Source: Collybiopsis luxurians FD-317 M1
Taxonomy: Eukaryota; Basidiomycota; Agaricomycetes; Agaricales; Omphalotaceae
NCBI GenBank assembly: GCA_000827265.1
Contig: KN834843.1
Coordinates: 1 to 64,000 of the forward strand
DNA: 64,000 nucleotides
Direction of reading: 5' to 3'
Within the stretch, counting starts at the first letter, position 1, and every line of letters starts with the position of its first letter. The notes below the pieces were generated by a model that was not told the origin of the DNA, made no database searches, and worked only from the letters and a program-made list of their open reading frames with translations. The position numbers and the translations under genes were made by a program. Shown here piece by piece: positions 1 through 11,366 of the stretch.

Positions 1-1905
1 CAGTGTCGATTTGGGTAGTACGAGTGCGTATGTTCGGCTCAATTCTCTCTCTATCTCCTGACACGAACCACTGCAGGTTTCGTTGACGTTGGCAACGTCA
101 TAACAAATTATTCGGCAGCTGAGATTCCACTTGAAACTATGTGGAATGATATTGGTATGCTGGAGCCGTGTGCCGTCTTTTCGCGTTATTCACATAATGT
201 CCAGACTACATGCAAGGTCGTCGGATTTTTACTGTCGATCCCTCTTACTTTCCGCTCCCTCGAATGCGGGAAATCGTTCAATATTTGCACGCTCACAACC
301 AAAAATACAGTTCGTCCTTTGTTAACTCTGGCGTTTCACACTTCTGATCTTTACTGAATAGTCCTGATGGCGGATCCCGCCGTGGCTTATGCACCAGGCG
401 AAGGATCCGGTCCGTATGATCGTGGAACGCAGATGGATATATGGATGAAGATGCCTAATGGAAGTGCTGAATTCGCGCTCGCCTGGCCTGGTAAGGTTTC
501 CGGTTATTCGCCAGAATCGTACATCCCTGCTCATAGTGAATTACTCATTTCAGGTGTTACTCATTGTCCTGGTAAGTTCCCGATTTATTTCCTCCGGTCC
601 CTGGTGCTTAACGTGTAAATTTTGCTTTGTAGATTGGTTCCATCCGGATATTCAAGAGTACGTGCTTTGTGGTCCTGCCGATGGATCACAGTTGAAATTT
701 ATTTGTTCCTCCTTGCAGCTATTGGACGAACAAGTTCCGTCTGTTTTACAATGCAACCGACGGAATTGACATCGACGGTGCATGGATAGATATGAACGAA
801 CCGTCAAATGTGAGTTTTCTTCCCGTTGTCATCCCTTGTTTTTACTGATCGAATCTCTTGTACAATTCTGCGACTTGCTTTGCACCAATCCATTCCAACA
901 GGCCCAGCAGATGGCTCTACCGCCTCCTCGAACAGCACCTGTTCCAGATCCCACCACGCCTATTTTCGGTGAATCGCCTAGTTCTTTGCGTAAGAGAGAT
1001 GACGGTATCAATTTGTTGAATCCCCCCTACCCAATTGAGAACGCCGCTGGGGATTTGTCCATGAAAACTTCATGGGTAAGCTATAATTTTATTTACTCTA
1101 TCCTTAATTGAGCTTTTGACTCTTCCTCTGCTCAGACGAACGCTACGCATGCCAACGGGCTTGTCGAATATGATACTCACAATCTTTACGGAACCATGAT
1201 GTCGGTTGCCGCCCGGGACGCCATGCTTGCTCGAAGACCTGGCCTCCGTACTCTCGTGATCACTCGTTCCACGTTTGCCGGTGCTGGTGCTCATGTCGGA
1301 AAGTGGCTCGGAGACAACTTCAGCTCATGGGGACAGTACCGACTGAGCATCGCAGGCGTTTTGGGTATGGCTGGGATGTTCCAGATATCCATGGTTGGCA
1401 CTGATATCTGTGGGTACGCGGAGATTGCAGCTAGTACGTTGTGGGCTGGATGGGCTATGCTTGGCAGGTTCTATCCGTTCATGAGATGTATGACTGCGGT
1501 TTAATTGCGTGTATTTCAAACTTTACCTTATATACTCGTCTTAGCACAACGCCGACACCTCCATTGGTCAAGAGTTCTATTGCTGGCCAGTCATTGCTCA
1601 TGCCGCTAGGAACGTTTTGAACGTTCGGTAAGTTATCCCAAATCCGGTCATGATCTCGCGCTGATATGTTTATAGTTATCGTTTGATGTATTACTTCTTT
1701 TCTGCTTTCCACCAAGCAAACTTTGACAGTATTCCTGTCGTCCAGGCTCTGTGGTACAAATGCCGAAAGACGCTGCTACATATCCCATTGACCTTCAGTT
1801 CCTCTTTAGTCCCTCCATCCTCATTTCTCCGGTTACCGAAGAGAGCTCAACCTCTGTCACTATCTACCTCCCCAAACATACCTTCCATGACTTCCAAGAT
1901 TAATT
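1..1905 (+). pseudogene. GH31 alpha-glucosidase, central part, truncated and frameshifted
   Basis: Remnant of a secreted-type glycoside hydrolase family 31 alpha-glucosidase, which releases glucose from alpha-glucans. About eight exons can be read by splicing short introns. They give the region FVDVGNVITNYS, then AWPG/DWFHPDIQ, the nucleophile motif GAWIDMNEPSN (near 770-810), the acid/base region [10 protein letters not shown] and VGTDICGY (1300-1415), and the post-barrel stretch ISPVTEESSTSVTIYL (1830-1880). The 5' part lies outside the window. Lesions seen: an extra base creating TAG at 16-18 where the second copy reads FGYT, and a lost base near 1760 (WYK then PKDAATYP in another frame). 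A probable intron acceptor near 870 reads acaa instead of acag, although a later acceptor could substitute. Coding similarity stops at a TAA near 1905, where AT-rich DNA begins; the C-terminal domains are missing. Confidence 0.85.
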
Positions 1906-2883
1906 GCAGATACCTTAAACCAAGAGCACTACTCGCTTATCTCAAATTTGAATTGAGTCCAAGGTTGAACCCAGAGATTGACTCATCTGTTACCTATCAA
2001 TCCAGCCTATGTACTGCATTTGCATTCTTAAGGGCTCAGGTGTGGGCTTTCAATGCTGCTCTGCAGTTAATATGCTGGTATTTCACCTCAGGATTCAATT
2101 TCTATGTATATTCACCAGACCTAAGTTTCACCAGCTACATCTACCCTTTCAATAACATCTTCATATCGTGTATGTCTATTCAAAGCACTGTCTCTGTGTA
2201 ATTGTTGACAAGCACCATCACATTGTCTTCTGAATATTATCTATTTGCATATACCTGCTCAATCCCCAGCGGCCCAATGAATGCCCATTGAATGCTTTGT
2301 GTGGCCTCTTTGAATAATTACAAGCTGTTTTTACAGTGTGATATTATTCCTATACTCATTGATACACATGCTTTACCCATACTTGAATTTCAATTGCAGT
2401 CTTGGACATGAAAGAATTAGTCTGTCAATGGAATAACCAATACTGTACTCTATTTATTTCTTACACTGTCACTTGCATTTGAATATATCTTCTTTGTCAG
2501 TTGCATGGATGGACTTGCTATCAACAATCCTATAAATATGAGCATATATCTACTAAATTATTCTCCAGTTATTCTACTGCATTTCAACATGTCTTGGTTT
2601 TAAACATTCACTCATTGAATGTATATGCACTTGTAAACAGTTTCAATTTTCTACACTCAAACTGTCCCAAACTTGTGCCATTTTTTATGGTATGTCTTGC
2701 ATATTTGAATACCAACTTGTATCAACTTTCACATTGCATATCTTGATCACACCTTCTACTGCAGCTGTGATATGCTTGTTTATCATATTTCTGTCATACC
2801 TCTTTTATTTGACTTCAATTCTATTATACAATAACTGGCACACTCTTACCAAACATGCAGCCTCTGGCCAGGACTATATCAAC

Positions 2884-2996
2884 AACCCTAAACCCTAACC
2901 TTCTGCACGTTGCACGTACAGCCTGCGGCTGTTCCTAACCCAGCTAACCCAGCTAACCTGAGCACACTACCGCGCGTGGAGCCTAACCCCTAACCC
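2884..2996 (+). repeat. Interstitial telomere-like CCCTAA motifs
   Basis: Contains CCCTAAACCCTAACC at 2886-2900, then several CTAACCC units at 2934-2958 and CCTAACCCCTAACCC at 2982-2996. Most fungi, basidiomycetes included, use TTAGGG telomeres. The tract is short and degenerate, so it is an interstitial relic at best, not a chromosome end. Confidence 0.5.
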
Positions 2997-3609
2997 ATGT
3001 GTATACCCCCATTTGCGAGTTCCATTAATACTGCTTCAAGTTCTCAAGGACATGTCTGATTCTTTTCTATAGTTTGACCATTCATTTTATATACACCAGT
3101 CAGTTCTCCTTTCTAAATTCACTAGCAGTCTTTCAATTGTATGCATTGCCTGAATTTTGACTCAGTTAACCTTAACACACCCTGTAACAGCTGTTTCACA
3201 TTCTGTACACCAACTTTGAATGATTTCATATAAATTCTTTAATTTGCAAACAGTATGGGTATTGTTCTATTATCCAATGCAGTACTGGCATACACTCTCT
3301 TTTTATATTAATCCCTAATTACCTGTCTCAGTATTGTCTCTTGTTACATTGACTTGTTTAATATATTGTTGCTCCATCACAAGTTCATTTGCACTGTATC
3401 TTTATTTGGATTACATTCTGAAGCACACATCACTTATACTCTCTATATTGTTCACTTGGTACCTTAGATGTATCCTTTTCTTTCTAGTTTAATTTACACC
3501 AGTTTTACTTGATTGCTTTTATTGATCTTGGTGCATCAAACAATAGCTATTAAATGTTCTGCACACATACTTTGAAACATATGGTTTCATCTGTGTACAG
3601 TACCAGTAT

Positions 3610-3900
3610 CCTTGCACGCATGCAAATGCACTCATAAATTCTTCGTTCTTCAGGTATACAAGCATACCATGCTCTGCTATGGGTTTGAGTAATCAGACCT
3701 GGAGTATTGGGTGAGACGCCATGAAATGGTTATTTAAAAGCAATAAAAATGCGATTTTTTACCAAAAATAGGCATAAACTTGCCTTGCATACATGCACAT
3801 GTGCTCATAAATTCTTCGTTCTTCAGATATACAAGCATACCATGCTCTACTATGGGCTTTATCAATCAGACCTGGAGTTATAGGTCTAATGGGCTGAGAC
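3610..3900 (+). repeat. Diverged direct repeat, two copies about 175 bp apart
   Basis: Copies at about 3610-3719 and 3783-3900 share a core running from ctcataaattcttcgttctt through tacaagcataccatgctct to aatcagacctggagt. Between them lies an A/T-rich spacer. The unit is not coding in any frame I could see; its origin is unknown. Confidence 0.75.
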
Positions 3901-4484
3901 AATTCCTGGAAAGTAAGTAATTTGTGATTTTTTTGGGGAAAAGAGCAGTTAATTACCTTGTATTATTTTCTACATGAGCCCCAGCCCCTAAGGAATAAAA
4001 TTTGTTGCTTAATCTGGCTCTACTTGCATGGGAGGTACTGCATACTGAGGGGCTGCATTGTAAAGGATAGGTATGTGAATTTAGTGCCCATATGTGGATT
4101 GCCCTGAATTTCGGGTCACTGTCACTCCATGCCTTTTCCTCTCATACCACCACCTTATCCTGTGGTCCATTTACTGGTAACAGAGTGTGGCCCACTTTTT
4201 TTTTTTGGTTGATAATGTAAGTGTTTCCTCTTCTCTTCTGATGTAATATTGCTAATAATTAAATTCACAGACAACGAATATAGCAGTTTCACCTGTATAT
4301 TATTGATTGACGGATTTGTTAGAGGTAAAGTTGCCTCTTTTTGGCCATTTTATCATTTCTCAGATTGTTCTCTACTTGCTTGCAAAATTTGAGCTTGGTA
4401 GCTGCATTTTTGGCTAAGAAAACCCAGGTGAGTTGGGTTGATTCAACTCCACTTACCTGAACATTGTTTTAAGCGCCCATAGGC

Positions 4485-4640
4485 GCCCATGGATTCTGCT
4501 CCGAATCAACCCTCGAGCTCACAGACAGTATCTTCGACCTCGATCGATCGGTGGATATTTGGCTGCATGGCATCTCTGTATGGAGAGTAGACCATCTCAT
4601 AATTCTGGTTTCCCCGTGGATCGGGGGCATATAACCCCTA
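4485..4640 (+). repeat. Segment shared with 40.20-40.34 kb
   Basis: From CCCTCGAGCT to CCCCGTGGATCGGGG this stretch aligns, with substitutions and small gaps, to 40.20-40.34 kb (common blocks: ATATTTGGCTGCAT, AGACCATCTCAT). Both may be remnants of one exon that could be read as SLNRSVNIWLH. I cannot assign the parent gene. It sits directly after the AT-rich insert that ends the GH31 homology. Confidence 0.6.
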
Positions 4641-5505
4641 AGCTCGGAGAAAATGGATTTGTTAACATATCATGCCGGTCAACTTACTGGAATCTATTCA
4701 TCCGTTTGTGGCATGCAGTTGAAGAAGTTCACAATGGTAAGAATTTGCGGAACTGTCGGTTCGGTGTCGATCCCTCCTACAAGATCGGCAAGCTGCAGAC
4801 ACCGATAATTAAAAGTACAATGAAATACAGAGTAAATAATTCTGTTAGTAGTAATGATCCAAAGAGTTAAGTTGTACGAAAGCTTTGAAATAACTGAATC
4901 AAAGGTTGTATCGGACACAATCACCACCTTTTCCCTCTCCTTTACTTACTGCAGTCCTGCGTTTGGATTCAACCGGTCTGGATGCAGTGTTTCAGATGAC
5001 TACTAGACTGGTCAAAGCTAGCAATATCATTGTTAATGTAATCGCATACAGGTTCAATATGTACTGCAGGAGCTATATACAAATTTATATACATTAAGTA
5101 TTGTAGCATCAGTCACAGTGGTAAAAGTAGCTCTGCATCTACTTTCCAAGTTAAGTCATCAATCCCAAGGCAAGTGAATATTGCAGCCAATATTCAAATA
5201 GTTGAATATGGGAAAGCAAGAAATTAAACAAATGTCAAAGTATGAACTGAAAAATCAAGTATCAAACATAAGGAACAGACGACGAGCTCAGTAAAGCTAA
5301 AGGAGAAAGGAAAGTAGGGTACTTGATATTCTAATCTATTGTCTGATCCTGAGCTTTTGCAGCTAGATGATTTAGAAGGATCAATCCTCTCGGCCGAATG
5401 TATTCAGAGACTCGACGGCAATGAGACAAATGGCAATGATGATGAGATGAAGGATGTGAGATAGCGGGGACAAAGAATTCAACTGAAAAGCAAGGATGAG
5501 AGATG
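4641..5505. other. No gene recognised
   Basis: Only short unrelated open frames with no domain, signal or codon pattern that I could support. Confidence 0.5.
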
Positions 5506-5962
5506 TTAGTGAATCGTAAGAATCAGCCAAAGATTTGAACATACCGAGTGTCCAGCGCGCCCCGACGAGATTTCGAGCATATCCCGGGTAGACTTCTTGA
5601 AAGCGTTAGAGTCGAGCCTGGCTGCTGTGAATCTCGATGTATATGAAGATAGATCTTGAAATCCCGTGTCAGTGAGCAAGCAAGGGGAGAACTGGCTGGC
5701 AAATTGAAGCAAAATGGTCTCAAATCTGGCTAATAAGCCCCTCATCCATCATTGTCGGGAGGAGGGTAGTTCGTCTTCAACGCCTATGTTGTCTGGACTT
5801 AGTCGGAGTTGAGGCATATGAGCGAGGAGGTGGTGGGGAAACGATGGATGTAGGAATCAAGGGAGCGGAGGGACGCAAAGTCAAAGGCGTGGAAGAGACA
5901 GATTCGCCCAAATTGTTGTTCCAAGGCCCAGGAGTATCACCGCCATGTTTTTGGGATGTCAT
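5506..5962 (-). other. Possible decayed small gene
   Basis: Two minus-strand frames may be exons of one gene: a proline/serine-rich start (MTSQKHGGDTPGPW, from 5962) and a later stretch with RFTAARLDSNAFKKSTRDM. I could not join them without meeting a stop, and no family is recognised. A longer minus-strand frame at 5975-6442 (155 codons) has an open frame opposite it as well, so it is not convincing as a gene. Confidence 0.2.
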
Positions 5963-6754
5963 TTGAAATGGAGGTTACATGTGTACGAGTACGTTCAGGC
6001 CAAGTAATATACACGCTTGGTCGAGGAGACTGTAATAGTCATAGTTGTAGCTGAAACGATATTCGAAGGAGGTGACGGCTGGACGAGGACGGGACGGCGA
6101 AGGAAAAAGGCGCGACTGAATTTGAGTTCGAATGTATGGAGGTGGTATAGGGAGATACGCTGTTGAAACCACACGGTTTGCTAGACGACTTTCGCGGGAC
6201 ACAGCGAGACCAGCGCTGAGTGCAAGGAAAGGGTACTTTACTGGACTGGTCGCTGCAATGATGGGAATGCTGATAGCCAGTATGCCAGCCGTATCCGGCG
6301 TTGGTCTGAGAATGCAGGTCGGTAGCGGGAGAATGGGGCGTTCGGTGGTAGAGGTGAGACGCATTGTTGCCGATGAGACTGGAGGCGCCTCGGAACAGGT
6401 AATCTGAGTTCGAGAGCAGGTAAATATGCTCTCGACTTGCATAGGAAAGACTCGGTAGAGTTTGAGCGGGTTTTGGAGGAACTAATGACCGTCCAGAGTG
6501 GCAGTCAAAGGGGCGAGGTGAAGATCAAGGAGAAAGATCTGAAACGAATCTTGACTAAAAAGTTTTTACAGCTCAAAAGTTGGCTCGTACCTTTCGTTTT
6601 CAGGAAATCTGTACGAATTGGTCAAATTCGAGAGCTCACGACTTGTGTCGCTGGGTGAGCTGAGAGCAAAACCTATCTTTTCCCCCACTCCACACCGACC
6701 CTACATTCCGTGCCTCTCTTGTTCCATCTCAGACCTCCTTTCCGTCCCCGATAG
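5963..6754. other. No supported gene
   Basis: GC-richer DNA with overlapping open frames on both strands (for example 5975-6442 minus and 6132-6407 plus). Neither frame shows a recognisable motif. Confidence 0.4.
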
Positions 6755-7175
6755 AGGAAGCGAGGGTCTACTCTTCTTGAATCTGCGAGAAAAGAGTTAA
6801 ACCGGGAAGGAGGAGCGAGCGACGTTAAGAACGGCGGTGGAACGTCGAACGAGTAGGATAAAAAAGCTACAATAATTCCTCAGTCAATACGGATACGAAC
6901 CCCAAAAGCTAAATCGTACCCTTGGTTCGTAGGTTCAAATGAGAAAACTCCTCCATGGAGCATCCAAACGAGGACATCTACGACTCCCGTCGCACGGGAG
7001 ATGGTAATACTAGCGCCTGGTATTCAGCTAACCCGGGTTCTCGAGGACAAAAACTACGTTGCGCGTAGTCTTCGCCACCTTTTCCTTCTTCGTGATCCCT
7101 TCATGCCATCCTCCACCGTCCTTCTCGTTCCAACGTCTGGTTGTCATACGCTGAACATTGCTCGTACCGTCTGTT
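6755..7175 (+). repeat. Direct duplication, copy 1
   Basis: Pairs with 7515-7905 (about 750 bp period). Shared blocks include CTTGAATCT, a GGTTCAAA-like block, TCCATGGAGCA, ACAAAAACTACGTTG and CGTTCCAACGTC. On the minus strand this segment can be read as FATDGTSNVQRM...GWHEGITKKEK, which also resembles a plus-strand segment near 31 kb. The reading suggests a decayed repeated coding unit of unknown function. Confidence 0.7.
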
Positions 7176-7514
7176 GCGAACTCAGGAGACGCGTGTTTGG
7201 AATTGTTTCCGGCGAATAAGGGCGTTAAGGAGGGAGTTTCCACCGTCTTGCATCTGCGGAAAGAGAGCTCGACCGGTTTCGCGATGAGGATGATGATCGG
7301 TAGTCGAACTCAAAGAAGACGAGGGCTAGAAGGAGTCGAGTCAGAATGGATCCAGCTATTAAATTCTGGTTCGTACCTTCAGTTCACAAGTTCGAACTAC
7401 GAATGAGACTCCCGTCGCCAATCAAAAGAATCAAGCAATAATGCGTGTACCGCTTCATATACGTTCGAGAGTGTGTCATCCTCCCCCAGACGGCATTTGG
7501 TAGAGCTACCCCCA
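7176..7514. other. Spacer between the two duplicated units
   Basis: No gene recognised; only short overlapping frames. Confidence 0.4.
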
Positions 7515-7905
7515 TTTTTTCCTACTTGAATCTACGCGGAAGAGTTGACCAAAGAGGATTGGGCGAACGGTGGTTAACGTCGAGCAAGAAAGAAAGGAAA
7601 AGCTAGAACGAGTTCTCGTTAGTATGAATACAAAATTCAATAGCTGATTCACACCTATAGTTCGTAAGTTCAAACGGGGAAGCTCCATCCATGGAGCACA
7701 CAAGCTCCGACGTCAGCGACAAGGGTGGATAGGGAAGAGAAAGCACTCGAGCTTGGTATAAGGCCACGCGTGCTATCGAACACAAAAACTACGTTGTGCG
7801 TAGCCTTCCTCCTCTTCCGCTTCTTCGTCAATCCTTCGCATCATTCTCTACCGCCTTTTCTGTTCCAACGTCCGGCTCCAACCCACTGAGCATTGACCGA
7901 ATCGT
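7515..7905 (+). repeat. Direct duplication, copy 2
   Basis: Diverged second copy of 6755-7175 in the same orientation and the same order of blocks. Substitutions and small gaps are spread along it, so the duplication is not recent. Confidence 0.7.
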
Positions 7906-9039
7906 CTGCTACCTGTGGTGGAAGCCTGAGGTTCTTGAAGCGTCAACGTGCCGGTGTATGGACAGGTGAAAGATACGGTCGTCCTCTAAGGATAAAGAAG
8001 GAGGGAGGTCCTGGTTGGAAAGGTGGGCGAAGACGAGGAAGACACGGATGATGTTGAAAGGAAAGTTGTAGTGTGGCATTGACAGATACCCACGCTGATG
8101 ATACGACGAGCTGAGGAGCGTTTCACAATTGTTTGATCCGCATTGATACTAGTCCAAACGAAGGTATAAATAAGGAGGAGAGTATGCGCGGGTGGTCTTG
8201 CAGCTCGTGCGTCTGGTCGAACATGGATGGCTGGAGCGTTGGGTACACATGCAAAGGAACAGAAGGGAATAAGGAAAAGAAGAGAACGAGGAGGAGGAAC
8301 AGCAAACTAAAAGTAAGAGCTGCAAATTGATATCTTACCTCGGACTTTTGAGCGTAAATTCCGTCTCATTCCAAGGTTGTACGGGAAGACTTATAGGCCG
8401 ACTTTACGAGGCGACTCTAATCTCAATACAGCGACGCAATCCAGATGAGCGTTGGTTGTTCCGTATACGCGGTAACTTTTCTAAGATTTGCACTAGTATA
8501 GACAACATGTCGTGCAAACTAAGCGTGTCTCGCGGGGACTCCAAGTAGATTGAAGAAAACAAATAGTATATCGAGTATACGCAGTATTCACATATTCGTA
8601 CGTAGAGAAAACACATCACAAGTACCTGTGTACGAAAGAGAAAAATTAGTTTAGTAGAAAACCTGAAAGAATACAGACGAGGATACCTTACGCCTCATCC
8701 TCAAGTTACCCCCTCCATGCCTTTGAGCCGATCCTACGTGCTTCCTCCCCTTTGTCGTGAGATAGCCTGTGTTCCAATGCGTCCACGCAGCCGCGTGCTG
8801 TGACGGATATGTTTCAGTATTTCTTGCGTTGGTTGCCGTGAATAATCATCTTTGGTATTGAGAGTTGCGTGGTTGCGCTATATGGGCTGATTAAAAAGGG
8901 ATTAGGTCGCTAACGGAGGGGAGTTAGAGGAAATCGAGAAAGCGTCGAGGTGGTTGGAGAAAGAGGTTGCGGGCCGCCGCTACTGAAATTCATTTTTCCG
9001 TATTGACGCTCACGGGCGTCAATTTTCAGCTTCCTCTCA
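7906..9039. other. No gene recognised
   Basis: Short open frames only. None has a family motif, and no TIR or LTR was found. Confidence 0.45.
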
Positions 9040-9850
9040 ACCGTCGTCTTCCTCGACTTCGCCACACCTTCACACCTTCCAACAAAGATCCATGTAGACT
9101 TGTCAGAAGGGAACACGGGCGCCATTTGACATAGTATTTATTATGAAGAAGAGGAGGTTTAAGGCTTCCGAGTCGCGATAGGCAACGGCGGGAGAAGGAG
9201 GAGGGGGTGTTTTAGGGGTTATGATTTGAGTTCTGGGAGATGGGAGACTTATTTATATGTAGTACCATCACTGGTATGGGTTTTAATTGACCTCGTTGAC
9301 TGGACATCTTAACAATTCATCCCGATAATTCAAATACACTAACTTATTGTCTAACTTATTCCCGTGCTGCTTTACAGTAGCGTACAGGCTGTATATTGCA
9401 AGTATAGGGTAAATCGAGAAAATAAATGATTGAATGGCTGCTACGCTGTAAGTGGACAAGATATATGTGTTTCCTGGTACAGCCAGTGATTCGTTCATGG
9501 AGCAATGGACGTAAATAGTTTGGTACACAATCCTTTCCCTGTCCTTGAATTAGATGCTAACGGAAACCTCTTTTCAAGGTTGTTGGTACATAGTCGGACA
9601 ATATATTGTTTTTCCTTTCATATTAGATTCGTGAGTGTCTGTCGACTCATTCTATTGCAGTGAGCGCAGGGTCTTAAATGGTGTTGTACATCTTGCGATA
9701 AGGTGGGGTATGTGTTCTTTAATTCTTCCTGCTCGTTACGCGCAAACATGGTAGACAATATCTGTTGATACATCTTGCTAAAGACTCAGCAACACATAGG
9801 GCCTACTGACACAGTCCGGATGCGAAGCCCTTCATTGCTGTGGATCTCAG
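9040..9850 (+). repeat. Segmental duplicate of 43.65-44.43 kb
   Basis: Non-coding DNA that aligns over about 800 bp with 43.65-44.43 kb in the same orientation. Shared blocks include CACCTTCCAACAAAG, GGCTGCTACG, GTAAGTGGAC and GTGTCTGT near matching offsets. The copies are well diverged. This is part of a wider pattern of paralogous debris in the two halves of the window. Confidence 0.65.
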
Positions 9851-10467
9851 TAAACAGAATGGAGAGGAAGTCTTGTCGTGCAACTACAATTGTTTAGGTA
9901 AGAGTGTGAGATTTCCACTGAACAGAAATATTATTTGTTTCCATTGTAAGCTACGCTGATGGGTCCCAGCTTATCCAGGCGACTGCCGGCTGTATTTCCA
10001 GATATAGATAAAGTAGATGGATATACGAACGAATGTTTGGTTGAATTCATGGTGCGTGAAAGCGGTTTCAAATTACTGAACATGACCCAAACTCAAAATA
10101 TCTTACTATCTTCTTTCTGTGCGTCATTTCGGTTGTTCTGGATTTTTGAATCGATGCCTGGGCTGTAGCGCAAAATGGGAAATGGAAATGTGATTCTGTT
10201 TGACTTTTGAAGCACGCCAGTACGCGTCTACTGAAATACGTGTGAAGTAAGCAGCTTGTTGATCCTCCGCATGGTTTGGATTCGGTGATTTCGAGGTGAA
10301 TCTACTGCATCAATCCCCTCGCGTGTTTCTACTTACTCGATAGCGAAAGCAAGTTATTTTTGATACAGCTGAATGCATTCTGACATGCATTCAAATACAA
10401 GGTTACCAATTCCGTTCTACCAAGACCGAACGGAACTCTTCAAGGATCCCCCAGTGCTGCAGCTATA
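9851..10467. other. No gene recognised
   Basis: Only short open frames. The DNA leads into the GH31 remnant that follows. Confidence 0.4.
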
Positions 10468-11110
10468 CAATTCAACTATACCACCTCCTCTTTCTCCTTC
10501 ACCATCTTCCGAATGTCTACACGTGAGGTCTTGTTCACCACCGCCAACCACCCGGTCATTTTCGAGCCTCAATATTTTTGCGTCAAAACTGCCTTACTGC
10601 CTAATGCAAATATCTACGGTCTCGGCGAGCATACCAACTCATTATTCAACATAATGCGTACTCTTTGGTAGAGAGACACCTATGAAGTTCTAACAGGTGC
10701 AAATCTGTACGGCAATCATCCCATTTATTTCGAACATCGCTCTACTGAAACTCACGGCGTCTTTCTGCTCAACTCGAATGGGATGGATTTCAAGATCAAC
10801 GATTCCGAGAGTACGAACGGCGGCGTGACGCTGGAGTACAACGTCCTTGGCAGTGTTTTGGATTTCTACTTCCTTGCTGGAAATGAGCAGGATCCGCTGG
10901 AGGTGTCTAGGCAGTATGCGGAGATTGTAGCATACCGGCTGAGGTACCGTATGGGAGTTTTGGATTGCATCAGTGTCGGTTTGGATATACAAGTGCGCAT
11001 GTTTGGCTCAATTCTCTTTATATCTACTGACACGAATGACTGCAGGTTTTGTTGTCGTTGCCAGCGTCATAACAAATTTGAAATTCCACTCGGAACTATG
11101 TAGACCGATA
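10468..11110 (+). pseudogene. GH31 alpha-glucosidase, N-terminal part, second copy
   Basis: Reads as the N-terminal beta-sandwich and linker of a GH31 alpha-glucosidase: [68 protein letters not shown] and QYAEIV. An in-frame TAG at 10669-10671 follows MRTLW. A base is lost near 10930, so [20 protein letters not shown] continues in another frame. A deletion near 11080 removes part of the NYSAAEIP segment retained by the first copy. Homology overlaps the first copy only over about 190 bp (10972-11160 against 1-190). The remnant ends before the catalytic residues. Confidence 0.85.
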
Positions 11111-11366
11111 TTGGTACGTCGAAATGATGTACCGTCTTTTCGCATTATTTGGTCTCCAGATGGAAGAGAGTTCAGGAATTATACATTCGCATGTCGGGCC
11201 GGAGGACTATTCGAAGGTGCATACAACAATAGCGTTCAAAGTAGATAACATATAACGTCTAACCTAATCTACAAAACCACTAATGTAGGAAGGGAGACTA
11301 GAGCGTACACATGCATTAAATTGACAACAAATCCTACAATTAAATCTGATTCCGAGAGGCTCCCAA

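Larger units (their letters stand above)
1906..4480. other. AT-rich repetitive insert without genes
   Basis: About 2.6 kb of AT-rich DNA that interrupts the GH31 homology. Open frames here are short and have no family features. It holds the telomere-like tracts and the direct repeat listed separately. It may be decayed repeat or subtelomeric filler; no LTRs or long terminal inverted repeats were recognised. Confidence 0.6.

Noticed and set aside
5975..6442. 155-codon minus-strand frame as a gene
   Set aside because: An open frame of 91 codons lies opposite, the DNA is GC-richer here, and no motif or intron structure supports either.
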